In this document: positions 51,001 to 59,249 of the stretch, in pieces
Layout of the letters: each line of letters starts with the position of its first letter
How positions within the stretch are numbered: position 1 is the stretch's first letter
Assembly: GCA_030248225.1 (NCBI GenBank)
Contig: JASANE010007249.1
Coordinates: 62,001-126,000 of the forward strand
DNA length: 64,000 bases
Direction: 5' to 3'
Source: Trileptium ribeirensis
Lineage: Eukaryota > Nematoda > Enoplea > Enoplida > Thoracostomopsidae
Position numbers and translations under genes: made by a program
Notes under the pieces: model-generated
What the model was told of the DNA's origin: nothing
Seen by the model: only the letters and a program-made list of their open reading frames with translations
Database searches by the model: none

Positions 51001-54000
51001 ATTTATATACTAATGTCGAAGGAATAAGTAATGTGAATGATTACAATGTTTCTTTTTATAGGCATATCAAATTCGTTAGATCTCATGGACCGCAAGTTAC
51101 CGTTTTCGAGTTCTAAAATCAGCAGAATTCATTTTAAACCGTACACGGCTGGACAAATCACAAAAATTATTACGTCGAGACTATTGCAGGTAACGACAAT
51201 ATTGTTATTTATTGTTCTACGGTTCATATATTCATAGTCTTTCTACATCACTGGCGATTTGGCGCCAGTCAAGCTGAGAGTGGTAACGTTATATCTTTAA
51301 AGAAGAACAGATTAGTCGGGGTGGCAGACCTTTAATTTTTTAGGCTTGATATAGGCGAAAAATAAAGGTCCTAGCTTAGACTAAGAAATAGGCTTATATC
51401 GATGACGGTACAACCCTCATACCTAACACCCCTCAACTTGGCTTTGTCCATCGATTTTCGGTTCATAAGTATCTTGCTTTGTTGTGTATATCTCTCCTTT
51501 TTCTCCGAATTAATTCACAGTATTGAAAAGATTTCGTGTATTCTAAGATAAAATTGATGTCGCAATTGCAGTGTACTATCGGTGAATTATTTTGTGTACC
51601 GGTAAAACAATATTGCCGATATTTCGATAGCATGGATATTTATGTATTTTTTCCTCAGAAGCTTGTACGGTTTATAGCATCAAAGAAAGATCCAAATGAT
51701 ATCCTCTTGGAATAAAACCCTTAGTTTTAGGCTGACGGAGATATCACTATGGATAACCGTATTTCCCAGTAGTCTTTCTGAATCTTTGGTTTCCAGTATG
51801 TAGCTTATTGGCATTTGTTGAAACTAGTTTATAAGGACTTACCTTAAAATTTAAGAAACTACTTCTTCTTAATGTCGAAACTCTGGTCACAGATGTATTA
51901 ACTGATACACTTTGTATTAACTGATACACTTTGACAACACTTAATGGCTTAGTGCATGGACCAATTTAAGAAGGCTGAATCTGAACGGCGTGGATATATA
52001 ATATGGTTAGTCGACAGTTAACTAATAACTACCTGGATAACTAAACAGAATTATTATGGCTGGTCTGTGTTCAGTAACTATTTCGAAGTTCAATATTAAG
52101 CTTCTTGATTTCTTCAGTTTTGCAATTTTTTCAGCCCATACAAAAATTGTACAACTCTTTTTATAATTTTCTCCAGTGTACAAAACGATGAAACGTTCAA
52201 TATTTATAATTCACGAATATCAGGAATTAATAAAATCTAATACGTCATTTTTCACTATATAGTTCTTGCCTCTTCCTGCAGTGGATGCATATTACGCAAA
52301 AAAAATTGCGGACACTATTTTTAAACTTTGTAGTTCGGAAGGACTGCTCTTGAAAAAAGTTGTAGCTCTCGATGAGACGATTCTCATTTATAGTAGAGCC
52401 TACTGAGTATAATAGCTATAGATAGAGCAAAATGTTTCTGGCTCCAGTGACCAGGCACGAGTCGAAATTTTACTTGGACGCCGAATAACGAGATTTATTT
52501 AGCATTGTTATTAAGAGCACAATTTGAAATTCACAAATCGTATGTTTAAAAACTAAAATTAAAAAAGCATGATGTATTATTCAGATACGTTGCTTTTATT
52601 GTTTAAATCAGTAAAAAATATAGATCCATTCCATGATTCAAGCGTGTGTATAAACTTGAACCTGCCAAAAATTGGCTGTTGTCAAAATTGAGCAATATTT
52701 AGTCTCCAGTGGCCACCTGCAAGGGTAAACCCATTATAGTTTTGAAAGAATAAAACCAACTTTTAGCGTATTAAATAACACTATTAGCCCATCGTTGACT
52801 GCTAATAGGCCAGAAACTAGCTGTGTCAAATTTTTGAAAATTTCAGTTTCTCAAACATTGGTTAAATTCATAAAAATGAGTAAAATTAAATATTTAGTAA
52901 AGTAACGTTATATAGTCAAGTTGTGGATTTGTAAAAAAGCTTTCATTGTTGACATGGAAATTTTGAAAAAAAAAAATAAATTAAAATGTCAGGAGAACCC
53001 ATATGACCACAATTACAGACTTTCCAATTCGTGTCGGTTCAGCGTTATTTTGGGCAATATTTCATTGGATCATTGGAAACACATTAGCTATGTACACAAT
53101 TAAATTCTACTAGGCGGTGCAATAATCTAATTAACATATAAAGAATGTACAAATTAAATATTAGTGTTATTTTAACGATTGAATGAAAATTCATATACAT
53201 GCCATACTAATGTTGTGGATTGCCTTATTATAATGTTAATGACGGACAAACAACAATATCACAATTGTCAGCGGGAATCTTGTTTGTATTTTTGCAGTGC
53301 AACTATTACAAATAGATCCACCGGACTCGTTGCCAGGCTTGTTTTAACCATTTTCGGCGCCCAAGAGGTAATAAAAGTAAGAATTCGGTCATACTCATGT
53401 ACTTTACTTTACCCGATGTTGTGTTGGTTTTTCGGCCTACTCCACAAAAATTTTAGGAGTGCGCACACGGTTCTCTGCGGGATTGGTGACTCCGTCATTT
53501 CTTTGAGTTACTAACAGCTACGTGGTCGTCAGTAACCAATGATTTACACCAGGAACAGCAATCACCGCTACTCCAGTTATTGTTGTAATTTCATTGGTTA
53601 TTTTTGATCTTTGTTTAGCTAATAGCGCCACCAGAGTACCTGCACGCAATTCTTGAGGCATAGGTCTCAAATAACCACGTCATCGAATAAGACAAAGTAT
53701 ATGTGTATGACCTAATGTCATACTCTTCTATACAATTTTTGTAATGTACGCTTGACAAGAAACTTGTTATGGCCAGGATAAAGCCATTTTTCTCACAATA
53801 TTCTTTTAAGCATTAACAACTCATATTTTAAATCGTAAGAGTCCAATAGCCAACCATAGCGTCATTTTTCTGGACTAGGACAATTTCTGAAAACTTACAG
53901 TTTTGGAGAAGGACACAACAGGGTTGTCGGTTTCAATTAAGTAGGGAATATTATTTAGTAACTTTGTGTGTATTTTAGGCTGAAGAAAATCTCGATCCCG

Positions 54001-57000
54001 CTGCGGTTGAACTATGTGCCCGAAAAATTTCAGCAGTTACCGGTGACATTCGTAAAGCTCTTGATATTTGCAAAGTTGCTGTTTCCGAATTGCGGAAATC
54101 AGCCGATGGAACCGTTACGATTGCTAGTAATTGTTTGTTTAGCATTGCCTTGAAGATTTTCCGAAGTTTGTTATATCTGGGTCATTGCCTTTTTGGTTTG
54201 GAAATGATTCTTTCAAATTTTATTTTGCATATTGTAGCAGCATAGGCTTTGTGATCATTGGCCTTCCCACGGAGGAGGTAGGGGGCTGAAGGTATTTCGG
54301 CGTCCATCTCCAGATGACCCTAGTTCAGTCCTCCAGGTGTCTGCACCACTGAAAATAGGGCAATTATAATATGTGATGCAAAAAATGTCATTTTTTATTA
54401 TGGAACCAAAAAAGCCGTCATTTTTACCCTGGGGGGGGTCTAAAAATACTAAAGTTGTAGTCAATCGGTATGGCTTCACTATGTAATTACTGTATATTTT
54501 CTGTGAATCCGCTATTTATGTATTTTTGCAGTTTTGAGTCCCCCGAGTCAGTGAGAAGTCTTCCAGTTCGACTTGAAGGGAAACCAATTATCTCGCCGAC
54601 CCCCTCCCCCGCCAGGGGCGCCCATTTCGGTTTCCCCTGGTAATTTGGAGGCAGTTTGACAAAGTCAGATCTCGTGAAAAGAACTTGCTCAATATGGTAC
54701 TAGCATTTGATTATAGAGGGTACATAAGTAGAATTTTATAGAGGACTATAAAGTAGTTTGACAAAGTCAGATCTCGTGAAAATACCTTACTAAATATAGA
54801 ACTAGTATTTGATTATATAGAGGGTGCATAATTAGAATTTTGTAGAGGACTATCATACTCTTATAAGGCGTAGTGTAACGAGGTGATCCACATGGTCAAG
54901 TCAAGTAATTTATAATATGCCAGGTAGTGGTCGGTAGTGACTGCAATACTTCACGGTTGTTTGCTGGGGTACTACTAGCTCACAGTTCTTGGTGGATATC
55001 GATTACTTCCCATAACGAAATCAGGGGCTGTCATTGATTCCTGTTGGGATACATAGGGAATTGCTAATGTTAGTGCTAATTCGCATTAATAAAGCTAATT
55101 TGATTAGCCAGGAATGTCGATATATTAAATTCTTTTGTCCACAGCTTATATCTCCTTTTTCAGCGAAAGCCAACGTCCGTCATAAGACAAAAACTAGCAC
55201 CGGAGCGTGCGTTTCGTCAACAGTCGTCGGCGTAAGTCATGTATTGAACGCTGTCAATCACGTTTACTGCTCAAAACTACCTAAAGAATTGCCGTTGCAG
55301 CAAAAGATTATATTAGCTTCGCTACTCAAAATATCCAAACGCATATCAGGGCCGGTTAAGTTAAACACGGTAAGATATGATTTTACTTGTTTTGAACATT
55401 TTACTTTAAAATTTTAGCTAACCACGACCCCCCAAGAAAACTTCATTTGTAAGTGTCGGAAATTCTCTTACTCATGGAGGCCATAGTTTTATGCATTGCA
55501 TCTATTTATATACATAAATGTTTGTTAGGAGATTCTGAAAATGTATTGAACGTTTTAATTATTTACGGAGTTTATTTAAATTGCTACTTGTAGAACCGAT
55601 TGTAATCGATTTATTTTCATTGAGAAAAGCAGAAGTACATTTGTTTTAGAACATTGGCGTCAAAATATATTTCAATGGAATCGTGTAAACATTGTAACAT
55701 TATAAGTTTTATTATTATTCTCCCTGTGACCATAATTACATCCAAATGAGGTTCTAAGGAGATTTATTATAAAGATGTTTTGATGCGAAAGAAATGATTT
55801 TAGTGTTTAATAAATTGTAGAATTAATTTCAGAACCCGTTTCTTCTTTTATATACTCGGAACAAAGTTGAGTTTAAGGGATTGTACTGAGTGTAGCTGTC
55901 ATATTACACCATCGTTGTACACATCTAACAATGTGTTATATTTTGTGATTTGTCACAGGCTTTCATTTTAGCTTTTTATGACGTATCGATCTTCATGCGC
56001 TGCAGTACATATCCCATCATGCAATCAGTCCGAAATTCTTGGTTTGTGTGAGTTGCTTGAAACTCAGGGCCTGCTGAATATTGTGCGATATAAAAGTGAT
56101 GCATCGAACAGTAAAGTAAGTTAAGTCATTTTGATATTATTAGGTTTAATAGTTCATTTGACTATTATTTCTACTGTTTTGTAAGTTTTGTACGCAAAAT
56201 TAATATTTTCATTATTAATTGTAGCAGTTTTGTTTTCAAATTTTCTTGAATTTTGCTAATGTATTTCGGTTTAACGATCATAAACTACCACGTCGGTGCA
56301 ATATCGGAGATGAACTCTCGAAATGTGTGCTAAGCGACAGGAACATACCTTGATGAAGAAGGCTACCGCTTGAAAACTAGTTTGTTTTACAGAGACAACT
56401 TTAGCACGCAATAGCCTAGTTCAGAAGATTGGCAACTTTGCCGCAACGTGTACAGTACCTGCCACAGCTGATTATCGCCTTACGAGCAATCGAAAAGCAA
56501 GCTCGCAACAACAAATTTCAAAATAAAATGTTATTTTTCTACGAGCAAGTAGTGAGCGGGCAGCCATCAATTGTGATGAGTTCTGTAGATGTTAAAAGTT
56601 TTAGCAAAAGAAAATGTAAAAATGCCCCTCTTGTCAAAAAGCTATATTTTTGAAAAATTTTATTCCTAAAGCAAAATTTTTTGAAGCAAAAATAACCCAA
56701 TCAGGTACTTAGCATTGTGAGCGCCCTTCATGCGGTTTTTTTAGAAATTGAAAAACGCTGTAAATCAGACTTCGAAGTATACTGTTGATCGGAGGGTGCC
56801 CCCATTTCATACGCTCAAGCAAAATCTCTGGTTTCGAAAGAAGTTGAATCCCCGCTAATGGTACATTTCAACGAATTGAGAGTCGTGTTGGTTGAGGATT
56901 TCCAGGAATTGGATTTATGTTTCATAGACTTGCAACTTCTCTAAATAATTTTTAGCATTTTGAAAGTTTTTAATGTGTTTCACAAAAATTGTTTGGACAG

Positions 57001-58901
57001 ACATTCGCTTTAAGTATGAGAATTTGTTGAATTTTGCTACCCTCAGCTCATCATTTATGGAACTTGTTATTTTAAACGCGTACTTATACAGTACCAGTGA
57101 GAATTGTGCTCGGATGGAAATATATTGAAATGTGCTTCGCTTGATGTTCACCCATACTCGTTCGTTTCACCGGCGACAGTCATTCATGGCGCATACCGTA
57201 GTTTGGAATTAAATTTATAATGTTGATTCAAATACAAGCTTGAAACCTTTGTTGAAATGGAACGAGCGGAATTTCTACAGAGGTTGCTAGTGGGAAAATC
57301 GTGACAATTTCTTTTTTCGGTTTCAGTCACGCATACCTCATTTTCGGGTGGACGGATTTCGATATATAGATTTTTTTATTCAGTAGTAAAAGTGATGAGG
57401 ATGTGCCCTTTAGTTGAACATGAACATCTCAGACCTCATCTTCGTTCTCAAAAAGGCAAAAAACATGTTTTTAATTGACCTTTGCTAAATTTGGGCACAT
57501 GTGCATCAGTTTTTCGGAGGGCATATCCCGCTACACAAGATTCTCATGGAAAAATCAAGATCAGCTCATCGAGATCTACAACTTTGCTAGCCACGACTCA
57601 GACCTCATCTTCGTTCTCAAAAAGGCAAAAAACATGTTTTTAAGAAACATTTGCTAAATTTGGGCACATGTGCACCAGTTTTTCGGAGGGCATATCCCGC
57701 TACACAAGATTCTCATGGAAAAATCAAGATCAGCTCATCGAGATCTACCACTTTGCTAGCCACGACTTTTTCTGAGTTCTAAATTAAAATTAGCGTGTTG
57801 CGACTTGAGGATTTTTTGAAAAAGTTATATTTGGTTCGATAATTTTCTGGCACGCTAGTTTGGCAATGATGGCATTTTAATAACTGTGAGAGATCACGCA
57901 AAAAACTAACCAGTGAGTCGTCAATTCGCCGGTGAGGGTGGCATTACTAGTGTATCTGGTGGCTCCAGTGTTTAGCTTGCAGTGCAGCCTCAAACGGGAA
58001 ATTATTGGCGAAACTGGAAACAGCGCAAAGCGCGGGCTTTGGTGCCAAAATGGAAAAATTAAAATCGAACGCTGGAAAAAAATTTTTGTATTGTTTGAGC
58101 GATCACTCAGAAAAAGACCTGATGCAAAATTGTCTGATCAAGAGTTACATTTTTTTGCAGAAATGAAAATGCACATTTTGGTACAAAAACACAGTCAGTC
58201 TAGGATATTTTACACTGAGTTGTAGACCGAGACGTCTGGAATGGACCTATAAATTTATGGCTCAGGAATACAAAGAAAGCAATTTCACTGACAGCATATG
58301 CATTCAGTATGGCAGCCACTTAGTATATCAAATACTGCTTCTTAGGTCTGGCAGGTGCTGATAATGCCGTAACGTTGCGCTAAATGTACTGACTGTTTTA
58401 AGGGACCTTGAAGTGTGCTCACGAAGCTCACTTATGAACATTTCGAAATAGTCACGTACCACAAACTAATCACATTCGCTGTTTCCCTTGATGCTTGAGG
58501 TACTACTATTATTATGAGGTTTTCTATATGCGAGGATGCTTTTTTCTCTGTAGTATGATGAGCACCTTACATGTCGCTAAGCTGCAGACGGGTGTTCACG
58601 GGAGCACAAATCATATTCGATATTTGTAACTTCCTATTGCGACAGTCATTTATGGGAACACCAGCACCTTACATATAGCTAATCGTAATAAGGTACCTTG
58701 TGAATAATCTTAAAAGTGCATTATGATTATAAACTAATACACGACCAAACCCACTGTTTTTGAGTACCGTAAAATATTTTGGTGGACACAACTTAATTAT
58801 TGCATATTTCATTTCAGATTACTCTATTAATCGATGAAGTAACTGTTCGATCAGCTTTACTGGATCAGGCGTTACTATCGACGATTTTGAATGGAACCTG
58901 A
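32984..58901 (+). CDS. CDC6: Cell division control protein 6, 11 exons joined
   Basis: CDC6 loads the MCM2-7 helicase onto ORC-bound origins in G1 nucleus. Eleven exons join in phase to 643 residues plus TGA; animal CDC6 is usually about 550-600. Residues 1-240 form a basic, disordered tail: CDK sites at S86-P-P-R and S155-P-V-K, further S/T-P at 28, 96 and 126, an RxL cyclin-docking motif RRDL at 54-57, and KRRR at 136-139 as a likely nuclear signal. AAA+ core: LVCRDDEY 260-267, Walker A GPPGTGKT 289-296, Walker B LVVFDEID 370-377, sensor-1 Asn 411 in GISNSLDLMDR, sensor-2 Arg 475 in TGDIRKALD. The winged-helix region spans about 500-643 (ELPLQQKIILASLL, then SEILGLCELLETQGLL). All introns are GT-AG. 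The start ATG is chosen because its exon ends in the exact phase needed. The gene body is 26 kb because of long, transposon-laden introns. Confidence 0.93.
33830..34204 (-). mobile_element. Dispersed repeat shared with 57290-57780, inverted copy
   Basis: The minus strand reads CATTTTCGGGTACATGGATT, then a GATGAGAATGTGCC segment, like the plus strand near 57348. Both encode a LIEIYNFA string in an open frame. It is probably a fragment of one repeat family inside CDC6 intron 1, not a gene. Confidence 0.55.
34325..34660 (+). mobile_element. SINE-like repeat, copy 2
   Basis: A related copy of the element at 30280, sharing GGCATTTTCAAGT, the TTGTTTCCAC block and the AAAATTTG-rich body. Here a B-box-like GGTTCGATTCC (near 34360) is better preserved, supporting tRNA ancestry. 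It lies in CDC6 intron 1. Confidence 0.55.
34940..35295. mobile_element. Inverted pair of tRNA-like heads
   Basis: The plus strand at 34945 has TTGGCTTACGGCGTAGATGG followed by a B-box-like CGGGTTCAATG near 35012. The minus strand at 35290-35235 has CTGGCTTACG and GGGTAGATGGTCT. The two heads face each other about 300 bp apart across AT-rich DNA. This may be a SINE pair or one foldback element. Confidence 0.4.
35800..36447. mobile_element. hAT-like MITE in CDC6 intron 1
   Basis: The left end CAGGGTGGCTGCGCCCTG and the right end GACAGCCACCCTG are inverted repeats with the CAGGG start typical of hAT elements. The inside has CCTGGAAAATTTGG-like repetition. An open frame of about 150 codons reads out of the left end but matches no transposase. 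No clear 8-bp target duplication. Confidence 0.6.
36758..37000 (+). CDS. CDC6: CDC6 exon 2
   Basis: It lies between TTGCAG and the donor GTATGT (37001), phase 1 at both ends. It encodes residues 35-115 and part of 116, including the RRDL docking motif and the S86-P-P-R-R CDK site. Confidence 0.85.
38355..38471 (+). pseudogene. Non-LTR reverse transcriptase fragment (FADD motif)
   Basis: A short frame ends in SGHTFADDIALLAADNHDRR then a stop. F-A-D-D-I-A-L-L-A is the catalytic core motif of LINE reverse transcriptases. Only about 38 codons remain in CDC6 intron 2. Confidence 0.7.
38904..39281 (+). CDS. CDC6: CDC6 exon 3
   Basis: It lies between a TTTGTAG acceptor and the donor GTACGT (39282). 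It encodes residues 116-241, with KRRR and the S155-P-V-K-R CDK site, and several other S/T-P pairs. The C-terminal part is basic (GRHKKFVKVGRK). Confidence 0.88.
39676..40510 (+). mobile_element. Dispersed ~0.8-kb AT-rich repeat, copy 2
   Basis: It begins AGCGGAGCGAAGCGAAGCG and ends GCTCCGCTCACTTTTTGTAA. AGCGGAGC and GCTCCGCT are exact inverted ends. The interior follows copy 1 (26704) throughout, including CTGTCCGTCCGT, CTGGGCCGATTTT and AATTAGCTAATTA runs. It lies in CDC6 intron 3. Confidence 0.8.
41586..41782 (+). CDS. CDC6: CDC6 exon 4, Walker A
   Basis: It lies between a TATAG acceptor and GTAAAT (41783), ending in phase 0. It encodes residues 242-307, including GPPGTGKTA. A stronger-looking donor GTAAGT at 41826 would add 43 bp, but it breaks the phase with exon 5, so 41782 is preferred. 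Confidence 0.9.
41945..42460 (+). pseudogene. C-terminal fragment of a LINE reverse transcriptase ORF
   Basis: The frame reads LLRRTIKNWNKLIWLDLYRS then LVRPHVEYAVSVWCPSYQQD, VQRIERVQRHATKLVP and, near the end, FFSHRGVRAWNSLP, closing with TAA at 42455-42457. This is the conserved tail seen after the reverse transcriptase domain in jockey/CR1-like elements. The tail is open and undamaged, so the insertion is fairly young, but the polymerase domain is missing: a typical 5'-truncated copy. It lies in CDC6 intron 4, in the sense orientation. Confidence 0.88.
43130..43380 (-). mobile_element. AAAATTTG-rich repeat fragment
   Basis: AAAATTGGTAAAATTTTAAC and neighbouring AAATTT runs resemble the bodies of the SINE-like copies at 30280 and 34325, in opposite orientation. 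The match is loose and may reflect composition. Confidence 0.3.
44284..45454. mobile_element. hAT-type MITE with TTCCGG-rich ends
   Basis: The left end CAGGGAGTAACCGGAA and the right end TTCCGGTTATTCCCTG are inverted repeats with one mismatch, extended by clusters of GGTTCC units on both sides. CAGGG starts and 1.17-kb length fit a non-autonomous hAT element. The interior is AT-rich and has no transposase. Flanks are TA-rich (ctatatat and catatata), so a clean 8-bp target duplication cannot be claimed. A minus-strand open frame with a P-E-P-E-P run comes from the repeat itself. Confidence 0.85.
45673..46050. mobile_element. Small MITE with GGCCTGTCCAC ends
   Basis: The left end CAGGCCTGTCCACGGCCC is the inverse of the right end CTGTGGACAGGCCAGTG, with few mismatches. 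G-rich subterminal runs (GGGGGGAAATT and CCCCCATTCCCCCC) flank an AT-rich core. A short TTA may be duplicated at the borders. It lies in CDC6 intron 4 near the hAT-type element. Confidence 0.6.
47253..47437 (+). CDS. CDC6: CDC6 exon 5
   Basis: It lies between TTTCAG and GTAAGA (47438), phase 0 in and phase 2 out. It encodes residues 308-368 and part of 369. PIYINCMSIRSSVALYKALV matches the family's VNCMSL strand just after Walker A. The 5.5-kb intron before it contains a retroelement fragment and two MITEs. Confidence 0.9.
49173..49225 (-). pseudogene. tRNA 3'-half-like sequence
   Basis: The minus strand reads GTTATCCCGACCTACGAGTC, then GTGTTCAACTCCCGTCGGCACC split around a T-loop-like TTCAACT. 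The anticodon arm has a bulge, and the 5' acceptor strand and D arm are absent. It looks like a tRNA-derived remnant in CDC6 intron 5. Confidence 0.3.
49556..49750 (+). repeat. 95-bp tandem duplication
   Basis: A 95-bp unit starting CAACGGTAATAATACCTA is present twice with very few differences, plus the beginning of a third copy. It lies in CDC6 intron 5. Confidence 0.9.
50281..50375 (+). repeat. ~46-bp tandem duplication
   Basis: GGGTCGAATTTAGCCAAATA followed by ATGTCG occurs twice in a row with single-base differences. It lies in CDC6 intron 5. Confidence 0.85.
50512..50627 (+). CDS. CDC6: CDC6 exon 6, Walker B
   Basis: It lies between TTCAG and GTGAGT (50628). It encodes LVVFDEIDQL (Walker B) and LKRMFQLPF up to CVI before sensor 1. 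The phases agree with both neighbours. Confidence 0.95.
51062..51189 (+). CDS. CDC6: CDC6 exon 7, sensor 1
   Basis: It lies between TATAG and GTAACG (51190). It encodes GISNSLDLMDRKLP (sensor-1 Asn and the DR-LP segment) and IHFKPYTAGQITKII, matching the family's FPPYT...QI helix. Confidence 0.95.
53979..54126 (+). CDS. CDC6: CDC6 exon 8, sensor 2
   Basis: It lies between TTTTAG and GTAATT (54127). It encodes DPAAVELCARKISAVTGDIR and KALDICK. Arg 475 in GDIRKALD is the sensor-2 arginine. Confidence 0.95.
54654..54857 (+). repeat. 102-bp tandem duplication
   Basis: GTTTGACAAAGTCAGATCTC begins both copies (54654 and 54756). Both include ATTTGATTATA and TAGAGGACTAT. Divergence is moderate. It lies in CDC6 intron 8. 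Confidence 0.85.
55164..55369 (+). CDS. CDC6: CDC6 exon 9, winged-helix start
   Basis: It lies between TTTTTCAG and GTAAGA (55370). It encodes VVGVSHVLNAVNHVY and ELPLQQKIILASLL, the family's conserved helix at the start of the winged-helix domain. Confidence 0.93.
55972..56115 (+). CDS. CDC6: CDC6 exon 10, winged helix
   Basis: It lies between TTTTAG and GTAAGT (56116), phase 0 at both ends. It encodes SEILGLCELLETQGLLNIVR, matching the recognition helix and wing region of CDC6. Confidence 0.92.
57430..57768 (+). repeat. 169-bp tandem duplication
   Basis: CAGACCTCATCTTCGTTCTC starts both copies (57430 and 57599). They are almost identical through CACAAGATTCTCATGGAAAA and GCTAGCCACGACT. The region belongs to the repeat family also seen inverted at 33830-34204. 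It lies in CDC6 intron 10. Confidence 0.9.
58818..58901 (+). CDS. CDC6: CDC6 exon 11, C-terminus
   Basis: It lies between TTTCAG and TGA 58899-58901. It encodes EVTVRSALLDQALLSTIL, matching the last helix of the family (E-x-A-L-x-D-x-L-x-x-x-I-L). Confidence 0.9.
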   Translation: MTLLIDEVTVRSALLDQALLSTILNGT

Positions 58902-59100
58902 GGATCAAGTTTTGTTTTGTAAATATTGATCTTATATTTGTACCTTTTTGTAAATATTGTTATAAATGACGAAGAAAAGAAGTTGTATTTTTGTTACCCC
59001 TTGTTTGTTGTTCAATGTGGCTGATTTGATGGGAGCGCAAAACATTGGGCCGTCACGAAATGTCATTAATATAATTTTCTAATGGATTTTTACAGTGCGA

Positions 59101-59106
59101 AATAAA
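59101..59106 (+). terminator. Poly(A) signal AATAAA for CDC6
   Basis: A canonical AATAAA 200 bp after the CDC6 stop codon, in AT-rich 3' UTR sequence. It is the first perfect hexamer downstream of the stop that I see. Confidence 0.6.
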
Positions 59107-59249
59107 ATTGAAACATTTTTGGTGTAGTGCAAAATCAATGCCATTTTAGAAATTTTTTAGCTTTCCTTTAATCGATGTTTATCTCGAACCACGTTGTGAA
59201 GGGTTATATTGGCGATTGTTGTTCGTTGGCATAGAGGTTGAGTTATGAA

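Noticed and set aside
53179..53514. Extra CDC6 exon in intron 7
   Set aside because: A TTTTGCAG site and an open frame exist, but exons 7 and 8 join directly in phase with the family alignment, leaving no missing segment.
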